A DNA stretch of 64,000 nucleotides, taken from contig CALWSF010000001.1 of assembly GCA_944384125.1 (NCBI GenBank), positions 62,001 to 126,000 of the forward strand, given 5' to 3'. The stretch is from an uncultured Lachnospiraceae bacterium. Lineage in GTDB: Bacteria > Bacillota > Clostridia > Lachnospirales > Lachnospiraceae. The position numbers and the translations under genes are program-made. Positions 34,938 through 43,026 of this stretch are shown piece by piece (the first letter of the stretch is position 1; each line of letters opens with the position of its first letter). The notes under the pieces are model-generated. The model ran no database searches. It worked only from the letters and a program-made list of their open reading frames with translations, and was not told where the DNA came from.

Positions 34938-35614
34938 TAGGAACGGTAGTAAATGCGGCGACAATTGTGACGGGCAGCCTGATAGGAAGCGTGGTCAATA
35001 AGGGAATTAAAGAGGAATATCAGGGAGCTCTTTTCAATGCCATGGGACTGGCGGCTTTTATGCTTGGGGTAAATGCGGTGGTCAGTCACATGCCGGACAG
35101 CCAGTATCCCGTTCTGTTTATCGCAAGTCTGGCGATAGGAAGCTTTATAGGAACTGTACTTGATATAGATGGCCGTTTTAAGCGCCTGACAGGGCGGTTT
35201 ACTTCCTCTAATCTGGGAGAGGGGCTTTCTACGGCGATTCTTCTGTTCTGTATTGGAACACTTTCCATTGTGGGTCCTATTGAGAGCGCTGTAAATGGAA
35301 ATCATACATATCTTTTTACTAATGCCACGCTGGATTTTGTATCGTCTATGGTGCTTGCCTCAACTTATGGGATAGGGATTGCGGCAGCGGGAGTGGTCCT
35401 TTTTTTCTGGCAGGGACTTATTTACCTTGGGGCCAGCTTCCTGTCGGGGTTTTTATCTGATGCTCTGATGGCTGAAATCTCAATTGTCGGAGGTGTCCTG
35501 ATCGCTACTTCCGGTCTTTCTATTCTGAAAATAAAGGACTGCAAGACCATGAATATGCTGCCGTCTCTGGCAGTTCCCGTGGTGTGGTTTCTTCTGGTGG
35601 GAGCGTTTTTCTGA
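34934..35614 (+). CDS. DUF554 family membrane protein
   Basis: 226 residues with about seven hydrophobic helices. It opens 'MIGTVVNAATIVTGSLIG' and contains 'LGVNAVVSHM', 'GEGLSTAILLFCIGTLSIVGPIE' and 'DFVSSMVLASTYGIGI', which are hallmarks of DUF554 (YdfK/YqgA). The family is widespread and is thought to be a transporter, but function is unproven. It starts inside the Nudix stop codon (ATGA). Genes from the OLD-like ATPase to here are all on one strand, with gaps of 15 nt or less or with overlaps. Confidence 0.88.
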   Translation: MIGTVVNAATIVTGSLIGSVVNKGIKEEYQGALFNAMGLAAFMLGVNAVVSHMPDSQYPVLFIASLAIGSFIGTVLDIDGRFKRLTGRFTSSNLGEGLSTAILLFCIGTLSIVGPIESAVNGNHTYLFTNATLDFVSSMVLASTYGIGIAAAGVVLFFWQGLIYLGASFLSGFLSDALMAEISIVGGVLIATSGLSILKIKDCKTMNMLPSLAVPVVWFLLVGAFF

Positions 35615-35621
35615 ATAAAAA

Positions 35622-35674
35622 GAGAGCGCGCAGCTGCAAATTGTTGGGGAACGAGGGTTTTGCAGTGCGCACTC
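35622..35674. other. Imperfect hairpin in the DUF554-LysR gap
   Basis: CTGCAAA (35634-35640) pairs with TTTGCAG (35659-35665), and GCGC segments outside extend the stem with a bulge. There is no T run on the + side. A shorter perfect hairpin, CCGGTTT-GGGG-AAACCGG (35700-35717), follows. The remainder of the 335-bp gap is AT-rich and carries the LysR promoter. Confidence 0.4.
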
Positions 35675-35780
35675 ATGAGGAATATACAATATATGGAAAC
35701 CGGTTTGGGGAAACCGGCTGATTAGGCGGTTCAAACACTTTTATATTATAAAAATAATAAAGATTCCCGATATCTTTAAC

Positions 35781-35809
35781 TTGATTATAACCTATTCATC
35801 GTATATAAT
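35781..35809 (+). promoter_or_regulatory. sigmaA-type promoter of the LysR gene
   Basis: TTGATT (35781-35786), a 17-bp spacer and a perfect TATAAT (35804-35809) lie 140 nt upstream of the start codon, in a strongly AT-rich stretch. LysR proteins often autoregulate, but I could not define a T-N11-A operator with confidence. Confidence 0.65.
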
Positions 35810-35948
35810 CAAATTTAAATAAGAAAATAATAATTATAAATTTTTTGTTATAAAGAGGATGGCGGCGATTTTGCAGTTCTGAACTGCCGGATACCGCTGT
35901 CACATCAGAAAGGCATGCATAAAGCAGGCTGGAAACACAGGAGGAAGG

Positions 35949-36980
35949 ATGTTCGACGGTAAAGAATACGTGTATGCGGTTTATGAGGAGAAAAGCTTCT
36001 CTAAAGCTGCACAGAAGCTGTATATTACGCAGCCGGCACTGAGTACGGCAATCAAAAAGGTTGAAAAGAAAATCGGAACGCCTATTTTTGACAGGAGTAC
36101 GTCTCCCATTGGCCTGACACCGGGCGGTGAGGTATATATTGATGCAATCGAAAAGCTTTTTGCACTGGAGCAGAATACTCTTAACCAGCTCAATAATCTG
36201 AATGGTCTGCTGGCGGGAAAACTGTCTGTGGGAGGAACGATTTTTTTTACATCTTTTATTCTGCCGGGGCTTCTGGGAGAATTTTCCAGAAGATACCCTC
36301 AGATCAAGATTGAGCTGGTTGAGGGAACAACCACACAGCTGACAGAAAAGCTGGTTGCGGAAGAACTTGATCTGATTATAGATAATTCGGAGCTTGATGA
36401 CAAAAATTATGAGAAGTATTATTATAGTACGGAAAGAATTATTCTGGCAGTTCCCAGAAGTTTTCCCATCAATCAGGAACTGGTGGAGTACCAGCTGACT
36501 GCAGAGGACATAGCAGCGGGACGTCACAGCCGGGAAGACTTTCCTCAGCTGCCCCTTCCGCGTCTTAAAAATACCCCGTTTATATTTGTGAAGGAAGAAA
36601 ACAGTATTTATAAGCGCGGTGTTAAAATGTGCAGCCGGCAGAACTATACGCCCAATATTATTCTGAAGCCGGATCAGGTGGTTTCTGCTTTTAATATGGC
36701 GGGAAAAGGAGTTGGGGCGACGTTTATTCCTGACGGACTGGTCTCCAATCTGCCCTATGAGGTTCCTCTCTGCTATTACAAGATGGATGAAGAGTTTTCT
36801 GTCCGTCACGTCTATTTTTATAAAAAGAGGAATAAATACCTTACCAAGGCCATGGAGGAGTTTATCCGCGTGGCCGTGGGGGATGAAGCTTTCTGCCAGG
36901 TAAGGGATGAAAGGGAAAAGGAAAGCAGCGATAAAAGAGGGGCTGAAAGGGGAAGGGAAAAGAAGGCAGCGCTCCAGTAG
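35949..36980 (+). CDS. LysR-family transcriptional regulator
   Basis: 343 residues behind AGGAGGAAGG. The winged helix-turn-helix covers residues 1-65 ('YVYAVYEEKSFSKAAQKLYITQPALSTAIKKVE', in which the recognition helix is T-Q-P-A-L-S). Then comes a coiled linker and a periplasmic-binding-protein-like effector domain from about residue 90 ('LSVGGTIFFTSFILPGLLGEF'). The last 35 residues are a Lys/Arg/Glu-rich tail not normally present. The regulated genes are not obvious, because the next gene is separated by a terminator and no divergent gene sits upstream. Confidence 0.92.
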   Translation: MFDGKEYVYAVYEEKSFSKAAQKLYITQPALSTAIKKVEKKIGTPIFDRSTSPIGLTPGGEVYIDAIEKLFALEQNTLNQLNNLNGLLAGKLSVGGTIFFTSFILPGLLGEFSRRYPQIKIELVEGTTTQLTEKLVAEELDLIIDNSELDDKNYEKYYYSTERIILAVPRSFPINQELVEYQLTAEDIAAGRHSREDFPQLPLPRLKNTPFIFVKEENSIYKRGVKMCSRQNYTPNIILKPDQVVSAFNMAGKGVGATFIPDGLVSNLPYEVPLCYYKMDEEFSVRHVYFYKKRNKYLTKAMEEFIRVAVGDEAFCQVRDEREKESSDKRGAERGREKKAALQ

Positions 36981-37060
36981 GGGGGAGACTGTGCGGCATT
37001 TTGGACATGTCCGGTCTGAGGCTGCTGTGTGTTCCGGAAGATATGTATAAAGGAGAGGGG

Positions 37061-37110
37061 GGATATTCCTCTGGCTGGGCATATGCCTGAAGCAGAGGAA
37101 TGTCCTTTTG
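37061..37110 (+). terminator. Intrinsic terminator after the LysR gene
   Basis: GGATATTCCTCTG (37061-37073) pairs with CAGAGGAATGTCC (37093-37105), with a GGCATATGCC palindrome as inner stem, followed by TTTT. Confidence 0.75.
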
Positions 37111-37143
37111 CTTGCAGAGGGGACAGTGAGGAGGAATTGAGTG

Positions 37144-37644
37144 ATGCGGAGAAAAGAAAGAGAAATAAATGAAAAAAAACTGCTGGAGCAGATTATGGAA
37201 GAATGCCGTGTGTGCAGCGTGGCTTTTTCTGATGATAAATATCCATATGTTATTCCGATGAACTTTGGCGTTTTGTGGGAAGAAAAACTGCCGGTGCTGT
37301 ATTTTCACGGAGCTGCCACAGGTAAAAAAATTGATTGTATGGACAGGGACTGTCGGGTTGCTTTCTGTATGGCATCGGAAAAGGAATTAAAACTGAAAAC
37401 CCCTGCATGCGGTTCTACAATGCTGTATGCCAGTGTATGCGGAACGGGATGCCTGCGCCGTGTGAATGACGGGAATGAGAAAATAAAAGGTCTGACGGCT
37501 GTTATGTGCCAGTACGACAGAACCAAAAAAGATTTTGAGTTCAGCAGAGAGGCTGCCGATGCAACACAGGTGCTTCGCCTGGATGTGGAGACAATTTCCG
37601 GAAAAAGCAACTGGATGAGGCAGGACAATGATGAATCGGACTGA
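37144..37644 (+). CDS. Pyridoxamine-5'-phosphate-oxidase-like flavoprotein (NimA type)
   Basis: 166 residues from ATG 37144; a GTG directly upstream at 37141 is an alternative, and both share AGGAGG (37129-37134). The split beta-barrel shows 'RVCSVAFSDDKYPYVIPMNFG' and 'PVLYFHGAATGKKIDCM', the flavin-binding features of the pyridox_ox_2/NimA group. The true PNPO substrate residues are not evident. Likely an FMN-dependent reductase or oxidase with unknown substrate. It follows a terminator and precedes the second metallophosphoesterase by about 60 nt. Confidence 0.85.
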   Translation: MRRKEREINEKKLLEQIMEECRVCSVAFSDDKYPYVIPMNFGVLWEEKLPVLYFHGAATGKKIDCMDRDCRVAFCMASEKELKLKTPACGSTMLYASVCGTGCLRRVNDGNEKIKGLTAVMCQYDRTKKDFEFSREAADATQVLRLDVETISGKSNWMRQDNDESD

Positions 37645-37705
37645 GAGGCAGAGGGATGAAAATGTTTTATAATAGAGAAGAAGTTTGACAGTAAGGGACA
37701 GGAAA

Positions 37706-39310
37706 ATGAAAGACTGGAAGAAGATACTGCCATTGATTATTCGCGGAGGGGAGCTGCTGATTCTGGCAGCACTGGTGTTTGCCGTCGTTTATTTTATACC
37801 GGACCCGGGGCGGCAGCCTGCATCCCAAACGGCAGGGCAGAAGGAAGAAACGGACATATATGAGACGGAACAGGCAGGTTCCGGGCAGGAGGAAATTCCT
37901 CAGACAGATGCAGCACAAGGCGAGAGTGCATCTGTGACAGAAGATTCGGACAGGAAATATTCTGCCGGGAAAAAGTCTCAGGAAAAAGAGGAGGAAGTTC
38001 CTGAAGAGGAAATAAAAGGACCGCCGGTACTTTTTCTGGCTACGGATATCCACTATCAGTCTCCGGAGATGACAGATTACCGCTCTGCCTTTGACAATTT
38101 TGTTCAGTGGAGTGACGGAACCATTGTGCCGTATCTGGATGCCATAACAGATGCATTTCTTGAGGAGGTTGTACGGGAAAGGCCGTCAGCTCTTATACTG
38201 AGCGGAGATATCTCACAGAATGGCGAACGGAAAAATCATGAAGCTCTGGCTGAAAAACTGCACCGTGTGCAGGAGTCCGGTATCCCGGTTCTGGTAATCC
38301 CGGGCAACCACGACATTAATCATCCGTGGGCAGCCACATATTTTGACGGCAAGACGGAGACGGCTGAAGGGACTGCACCTGAGGATTTTTATGAAATATA
38401 TCATGAATTCGGGTATGACGGTGCATCTTCACGGGATCAAGGCTCCTTAAGCTATGTTTACAGAATCGATGACAGGTATTGGGTCATGATGCTTGATTCC
38501 TGTATTTATGAGCCCGTGCATGAAACAGGGGGACGAATCAGGACGGAAACTTTGGAATGGATGAAGGCTCAGCTTGAAGAAGCAGCCGCAGCCGGGGCGA
38601 CCATAATTCCGGTGGCCCATCATAATCTTCTGAAGGAAAGTACTCTTTATCCGGAAGAGTGTACCCTGGAAAATGGAACAGAAGTGACAGAACTTCTGGA
38701 AGAGTACAAAATCCCCGTTTATCTCAGTGGTCATCTTCACCTTCAGAGAATAAAAAAACATGTAAATGGACCCTCCAGCGAAGATGGGTATGGAATATAT
38801 GAAATTGTCACATCGCCTCTGACAATGTCTCCATGTCAGTACAGCGTGCTGGAATGGCAGGAGGACGGAAGTCTTGTGTATCATACACAGAAGGTAGATG
38901 TGGAGAACTGGGCGCTCCGGTATGGGGAAGAGGATGAAAATCTTCTGAATTTTTCTGCATATGCAGATGAGTTCCTTATAAAAACAGTGGCGAATCAGGC
39001 ATTCATGGGTCTGGAGACAATTCCGGAAGAAAGGAAACAGCAGATGGCTGAGTTATACGGACGTCTGAACCGGGATTACTGCTCCGGAAAAAAGATTTCC
39101 GCCGGAGAGATAAAGAAAACGGAGGCATATCTGTACTGGGAGCGATACGGAGGAACGGGAGTATGGGCGGATCGCCTGGAGGCAATCTTAAATGATACAA
39201 AGAGGGATCATACATTTCTTTCGCTGACAGCGGGAGAGGATTTTCCGGGGACTCCGGGAGAAAATGAGGAAACTCAGGCAGACGTGGAACCGACTTCGGA
39301 AGACAGGTAA
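37706..39310 (+). CDS. Membrane-anchored metallophosphoesterase (paralogue 2)
   Basis: 534 residues from ATG 37706; an in-frame TTG at 37685 is less likely because homologues begin near the basic N-terminus. One membrane helix (about 8-32) anchors a Glu/Gln/Ser-rich linker of about 70 residues, then a calcineurin-like domain with 'LATDIHYQS', 'ILSGDISQNGE', 'IPGNHDINHP', 'VAHHNLLKES' and 'LSGHLHLQRI'. Unlike the paralogue at 32860, the N-terminus has no lipobox Cys. The C-terminal 130 residues are helical and shared with the paralogue. Extracytoplasmic phosphodiesterase is the likely role. Confidence 0.88.
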   Translation: MKDWKKILPLIIRGGELLILAALVFAVVYFIPDPGRQPASQTAGQKEETDIYETEQAGSGQEEIPQTDAAQGESASVTEDSDRKYSAGKKSQEKEEEVPEEEIKGPPVLFLATDIHYQSPEMTDYRSAFDNFVQWSDGTIVPYLDAITDAFLEEVVRERPSALILSGDISQNGERKNHEALAEKLHRVQESGIPVLVIPGNHDINHPWAATYFDGKTETAEGTAPEDFYEIYHEFGYDGASSRDQGSLSYVYRIDDRYWVMMLDSCIYEPVHETGGRIRTETLEWMKAQLEEAAAAGATIIPVAHHNLLKESTLYPEECTLENGTEVTELLEEYKIPVYLSGHLHLQRIKKHVNGPSSEDGYGIYEIVTSPLTMSPCQYSVLEWQEDGSLVYHTQKVDVENWALRYGEEDENLLNFSAYADEFLIKTVANQAFMGLETIPEERKQQMAELYGRLNRDYCSGKKISAGEIKKTEAYLYWERYGGTGVWADRLEAILNDTKRDHTFLSLTAGEDFPGTPGENEETQADVEPTSEDR

Positions 39311-39338
39311 GGATATTGGAAGAAAGAGAGGAATGAAC

Positions 39339-40217
39339 ATGAACTATGAGGGAATTGTATACAGACCGCCGAGTGAGGCCAGAAGCCTTATTATTCAGGT
39401 AACCATTGGCTGTGCTCACAATACATGCACATTCTGTAATATGTACAAAGCAAAGAAATTCCGTATCAGAAAGATGGAAGAAATTATGGCGGATCTGGAG
39501 GAGGCGGCGGCAGGGCCGTTTGCTTCCTATATTCAGAGAGTTTTTCTGGCGGATGGAGATGCTCTGGTTATGAAGACAGAGAATCTGCTGGAAATTCTGG
39601 CAGCGGTAAAGCGCCTGTTTCCTCAGGTAACAAGAGTGGCATCTTACGGGACAGCACAGGACATTCTCAGAAAATCAGAAGAAGAGCTGACGGCACTGCG
39701 AAAGGCGGGGCTGGGAATTGTATATGTAGGTGCGGAGTCGGGGGATAATGAGATTCTTGCATATATTCAAAAGGGAGTAACGGCGGAAGAAGTGATTGCA
39801 GCGGGACAGAAGCTGAAGCGCTGCGGGATTCACACATCTGTTACGCTCATATCGGGCCTTGGAGGGCGCGAAAGAGTTGCACGTCATGCTATTTCCTGTG
39901 CAAAGCTGATTTCCCGGATGAATCCGGAATATGCGTCTTTCCTGACACTTCGCCTTTATGAGGGAACACCTATGTATGCAGATGTGGTAGAAGGACGTTT
40001 TCAGCGCATCACTCCGGATGAGATTGTGGAGGAAATGGAGACATTTCTGCAGAATGTGGATTCTCCGGGAACCGTATTCCGGACGAATCATGCATCCAAT
40101 TATGTTGTGCTTGCGGGTACGTTAAATGAAGATATTCCCGCAATGCTTGAAAAGCTCCGGAATGTGAAAAAAACTCAGCACTACCGGGTTTTCCGGGAGA
40201 CGGGAGATTTGCTGTAA
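39339..40217 (+). CDS. Radical SAM protein (Elp3-like superfamily)
   Basis: 292 residues from ATG 39339 (AGAGAGG seven nt upstream). The cluster motif is 'IGCAHNTCTFCNMY', in which three Cys near residues 26-34 ligate [4Fe-4S]. 'FLADGDALVM', 'GLGIVYVGAESGDNEIL' and 'TSVTLISGLGG' are the SAM-binding and barrel motifs of the B12-independent Elp3/MiaB/HemN-like branch. The spacing between the first two Cys is four residues rather than three, a variant seen in this subgroup. The reaction is unknown. Its last 37 bp overlap the convergent glycosylase gene. Confidence 0.88.
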   Translation: MNYEGIVYRPPSEARSLIIQVTIGCAHNTCTFCNMYKAKKFRIRKMEEIMADLEEAAAGPFASYIQRVFLADGDALVMKTENLLEILAAVKRLFPQVTRVASYGTAQDILRKSEEELTALRKAGLGIVYVGAESGDNEILAYIQKGVTAEEVIAAGQKLKRCGIHTSVTLISGLGGRERVARHAISCAKLISRMNPEYASFLTLRLYEGTPMYADVVEGRFQRITPDEIVEEMETFLQNVDSPGTVFRTNHASNYVVLAGTLNEDIPAMLEKLRNVKKTQHYRVFRETGDLL

Positions 40218-41152
40218 TTTTCCGGACCGGGGGAAGCGTCCGGAAAATTACAGCATTCTGAGTTCTGGAGTGTGCTTTTTTCCGAAGAAGTGCGCTCATA
40301 GTAGAAAATATACTGCTGCATAACGCCGGCGTATCCTCTGTAGCGGCTGAAATAGTCCTGAAGAATGGACGGCGCAATGCGGCTTTTGGGAAGACGGCAG
40401 TAGACATCTTCTCTGCGCGGATAGTAATGTTTCATGAAAATCTGGCGGATCCAGGTATCAACGGGAAATGCATCAATGTGGTGCAGGGCAAACAGACAGA
40501 TGCAGTTGGCGACTTTTTCGCCTATTCCGTAGAGACCTGTCAGATAGTTCATGGCATCTGTGTAATTCATGCCGGAAAGAAGATCCAGGGAAAATTCCCC
40601 GCTGTTTACCGACCGGCACAGGCGGTAAAGGTATTTGGCGCGGTATCCCAGCTTAAGAGACGTCAGATCATCCAGAGTGGCATGGCCAAGTTCTTCCGGG
40701 GTGGGAAAAGTGAAAAATACTTTTCCCGCCTTTTTGGATGCGTCCGGAAGCGGTGTGCCGTAATGCGCTGACAAGAGCTCCACAGCTTCGCGTATTTTAG
40801 GAATTGTTTTTTGCTGTGACAGGAGAAATGTAACCATCATTTCCCAGAGATCCTGACGCAGAATACGAATTCCGTCTCCTGAGGCTGCCGCCTTTGTCAG
40901 ATATGTATCTTCTTCCGGAATGGAACGGATGAACGCAGCATAATCCGTATCCAGATCGAAGTAATTTTTCCAGTAGGCAAGTTCATTTTCCGGGCAGTCA
41001 AGCAAAAGCTCTTTTCCGTTCTGGAAGATTTCCAGCCGGTGGGTTTTACTGATGGCAGACCAGCCATTTTCTGAAATCCGGGTCATGCGGAAGCACTGAC
41101 CGGAATCTGCAATTTGTTTTAAGTCAAAATTTGTCATTTCTATCTTTTCCAT
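40181..41152 (-). CDS. OGG1-type 8-oxoguanine DNA glycosylase (HhH-GPD)
   Basis: 323 residues from ATG at 41150-41152. The N-terminal beta domain has 'ADSGQCFRM', in line with OGG1 'DLVLPSGQSFRW'. The HhH motif and catalytic centre read 'LYGIGEKVANCICLFALHHIDAFPVDTWI', with the Lys of G-I-G-E-K-V as Schiff-base nucleophile and the Asp of P-V-D as base. It should excise oxidised guanine. The final 35 residues, after 'QQYIFYYER', look unrelated to the family and are encoded by the hairpin region shared with the radical SAM gene. The longer frame to 41221 starts at a TTG with no ribosome site. Confidence 0.9.
   Translation of the reverse strand: MEKIEMTNFDLKQIADSGQCFRMTRISENGWSAISKTHRLEIFQNGKELLLDCPENELAYWKNYFDLDTDYAAFIRSIPEEDTYLTKAAASGDGIRILRQDLWEMMVTFLLSQQKTIPKIREAVELLSAHYGTPLPDASKKAGKVFFTFPTPEELGHATLDDLTSLKLGYRAKYLYRLCRSVNSGEFSLDLLSGMNYTDAMNYLTGLYGIGEKVANCICLFALHHIDAFPVDTWIRQIFMKHYYPRREDVYCRLPKSRIAPSILQDYFSRYRGYAGVMQQYIFYYERTSSEKSTLQNSECCNFPDASPGPENYSKSPVSRKTR
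40212..40253. terminator. Perfect 16-bp inverted repeat in a convergent gene overlap
   Basis: CTGTAATTTTCCGGAC (40212-40227) is the exact reverse complement of 40238-40253, with a 10-base loop. It contains the radical SAM stop codon (40215-40217) and lies within the last codons of the glycosylase gene. It probably terminates transcription from both sides, although no long T run follows in either direction. Confidence 0.65.
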
Positions 41153-41209
41153 ACTGCTATTATAGCAAATTCCTTTTTTGAAGAAAGTATTAAAATTTGA
41201 CAAATTTTC

Positions 41210-41238
41210 TTGCGGAGGCAAAACGGCTTTAGTATACT
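41210..41238 (+). promoter_or_regulatory. Promoter of the zinc-ribbon gene
   Basis: TTGCGG (41210-41215) and TATACT (41233-41238) are 17 bp apart, 37 nt upstream of the start codon. A TTGACA at 41197-41202 lies too far from TATACT to pair with it. Confidence 0.45.
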
Positions 41239-41275
41239 GGTTATGTCTGAAACAGAAAAGGGAGGAGGCCGGCCA

Positions 41276-41689
41276 ATGATTTTTATCGGAGGAATCAGCT
41301 CCGGAATGAAGGAGATTGAATATTTAAAGACGGTTGTATGCAGCCGGTGCGGAGCATATGGGCGCTATCAGGTATATATGACGTATATGTATTTCAGCTT
41401 TTTCTTTATTCCGCTGTTTAAATGGAGCAAGCGTTTTTTTGTAAAAATGTCATGCTGCGGTGCTGTGTATGAGCTGGATCCTGAAATTGGAAAAAGACTG
41501 TTAAGAGGAGAAGATGTTGATATCCGTGAGTCAGATCTGACGCTTGTGGAAGATGGAAGAGGAAACCCGTGGGCATCGTCTCAGACAGCCGGCGGACAGA
41601 AAAAGCGCTGTTCTGCCTGCGGATATGAAACGCAGGAGGATTTCAGTTACTGTCCCAGGTGCGGGGCAGCTCTGGAGAATGAGGATTAG
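41276..41689 (+). CDS. Zinc-ribbon protein
   Basis: 137 residues from ATG 41276 behind GGGAGGAGG. It has two Cys-based modules. The first is C-S-R-C-G (residues about 21-25) with a C-C-G about 40 residues later, flanking a hydrophobic stretch ('YMYFSFFFIPLFKW'). The second is a C-terminal zinc ribbon, 'KRCSACGYETQEDFSYCPRCGAAL'. The hydrophobic part could be membrane-associated. Double zinc-ribbon proteins of this type are common and mostly uncharacterised. No catalytic motif is visible. Confidence 0.75.
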   Translation: MIFIGGISSGMKEIEYLKTVVCSRCGAYGRYQVYMTYMYFSFFFIPLFKWSKRFFVKMSCCGAVYELDPEIGKRLLRGEDVDIRESDLTLVEDGRGNPWASSQTAGGQKKRCSACGYETQEDFSYCPRCGAALENED

Positions 41690-41750
41690 AGAAAATCTGC
41701 AGCTGACTTTAGCGAGACAGATATTATCAGGAAAGAGAGGCAGAATAAAA

Positions 41751-42143
41751 ATGTTGGAGACAGGAATAAAGGGAAGACAGGAGATTACAGTCACAAAAGA
41801 AAATTCGGCCAGTGCGGTAGGCAGCGGACTTTTGGACGTATTTGCGACGCCTGCTATGGTGGCGCTGATGGAAAAGACGGCATGGATGAGCATTGCTCCC
41901 TATCTTGACGAGGGGGAAGGTACTGTGGGAACAAAGCTTGATCTGGCCCATACGTCAGCCACACCTGTGGGAATGCGTGTGTGGTGTGAAAGTGAACTGA
42001 TTGAGGTGGACGGACGCAGACTTGTGTTCAAAGTTGAGGCGTTTGACGATAAGGGATCCGTGGGCGGAGGAACACATGAGCGTTTCATTATAAAAAATGA
42101 AAAGTTTATGGCGAAGGCGCTGGCCAAAAAAGATGCACAATAA
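41751..42143 (+). CDS. FlK-like hotdog-fold thioesterase
   Basis: 130 residues from ATG 41751 (AAAGAGAGG upstream). 'DVFATPAMVALMEKTAW' contains the Thr and Glu, and 'DLAHTSATPVG' the His, of the Thr-His-Glu triad known from fluoroacetyl-CoA thioesterase FlK. Most bacterial members act on other acyl-CoAs. The long upstream frame to 41544 overlaps the zinc-ribbon gene in another phase and is rejected. The gene is complete and of normal length. Confidence 0.88.
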   Translation: MLETGIKGRQEITVTKENSASAVGSGLLDVFATPAMVALMEKTAWMSIAPYLDEGEGTVGTKLDLAHTSATPVGMRVWCESELIEVDGRRLVFKVEAFDDKGSVGGGTHERFIIKNEKFMAKALAKKDAQ

Positions 42144-42206
42144 GTGACGTCTGCAGTTTGGAAGGCAGATATGTTTTAAAATTCCGGCTTTTTAAGACGG
42201 AATGGG

Positions 42207-42298
42207 AGGGGGATTTTGCGGCAGTCGTGTCATCGGGCTCTGCCGGTGCATAATATCAGTGCACAGAGAGCCGGGGCTGCGGGCAGGGTCCCCTTTTT
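42207..42298 (+). promoter_or_regulatory. Long structured leader with terminator-like end ahead of the MBL gene
   Basis: The 187-bp gap before the MBL gene folds into a long interrupted stem. GGGGGA near 42208-42213 can pair with the TCCCC at 42289-42293, a GCAG segment (42230-42233) with CTGC (42277-42280), and GGCTCT (42236-42241) with AGAGCC (42267-42272) enclosing a GTGCA/TGCAC tip. TTTTT follows immediately. It could be an attenuator of the downstream gene or the terminator of the upstream one. Confidence 0.4.
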
Positions 42299-42330
42299 AT
42301 CTGATATGGAAGGAAAGAAGGTGTTGTTCT

Positions 42331-43026
42331 GTGAAAATTACGTACATTCATCACAGTTCCTTTGTTGTGGAGCTGGAGAAATCAGTGCTTTTGTTTGACT
42401 ATTTTACGGGGAAGCTTCCCATCCTGCCAAAAGAAAAAGAACTTATGGTATTTGCCAGCCATGCCCATGGAGATCATTATTCTCCCGCGGTTTTTGAGGC
42501 AGGAAAGGGACGGAATGATGTAAAGTACATTCTTTCCCGGGATATAGATGAGAAAACGGTGCCGGACGGTGTATCTGAAAAGGTCCGTTTTGTGGAGCCG
42601 GATGAGAAATTTATTGTTGATAATATCCGGATTGAGACACTTCGTTCAACGGATGAGGGGGTGGCATTCTGGATTTCCGCTGAAAACTGTGAGATTTATC
42701 ATGCGGGAGATCTGAACAACTGGTGGTGGGAGGGAGAAGACCCGCAGTGGAATGAAAATATGGCCTCTGCTTACCGGAAGGAAATGCAAAAACTGAAAGG
42801 GCGGATCGCTGATGCCGCCTTTATACCGGTCGATCCGCGTCTGGGAAAATGGTTTTATCTGGGAGCGGAAGGCTTCATGAGAGAGGCATCCGCAAAGGCC
42901 ATATTTCCAATGCATTTCTGGGAGAAATATGAGATTATTGAGTCTTTGAAAGAACATTCTTCCAGTGAGGGATGGGGAGATCGGATCAAAACAATACACA
43001 GAGAAGGCGAGGAATTTGTCATATGA
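42331..43026 (+). CDS. MBL-fold metallo-hydrolase
   Basis: 231 residues with a GTG start at 42331 (GAAGG nine nt upstream). The product begins 'VKITYIHHSSFVVELE', typical of UlaG/YycJ-related MBL proteins, and has the metal motif 'ASHAHGDHYSP' (H-x-H-x-D-H). 'EIYHAGDLNNWWW' provides a later His/Asp and 'IFPMHFWEKYE' the last His. A W-rich loop ('NNWWWEGEDPQW') is characteristic of this subgroup. The substrate is unknown. The VOC gene begins in its stop codon. Confidence 0.85.
   Translation: MKITYIHHSSFVVELEKSVLLFDYFTGKLPILPKEKELMVFASHAHGDHYSPAVFEAGKGRNDVKYILSRDIDEKTVPDGVSEKVRFVEPDEKFIVDNIRIETLRSTDEGVAFWISAENCEIYHAGDLNNWWWEGEDPQWNENMASAYRKEMQKLKGRIADAAFIPVDPRLGKWFYLGAEGFMREASAKAIFPMHFWEKYEIIESLKEHSSSEGWGDRIKTIHREGEEFVI

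Noticed and set aside
37078-37087. GGCATATGCC palindrome identical to the one near the DUF134::NifX promoter
   Set aside because: Here it forms the inner stem of a terminator hairpin, so its symmetry is explained without a regulator.
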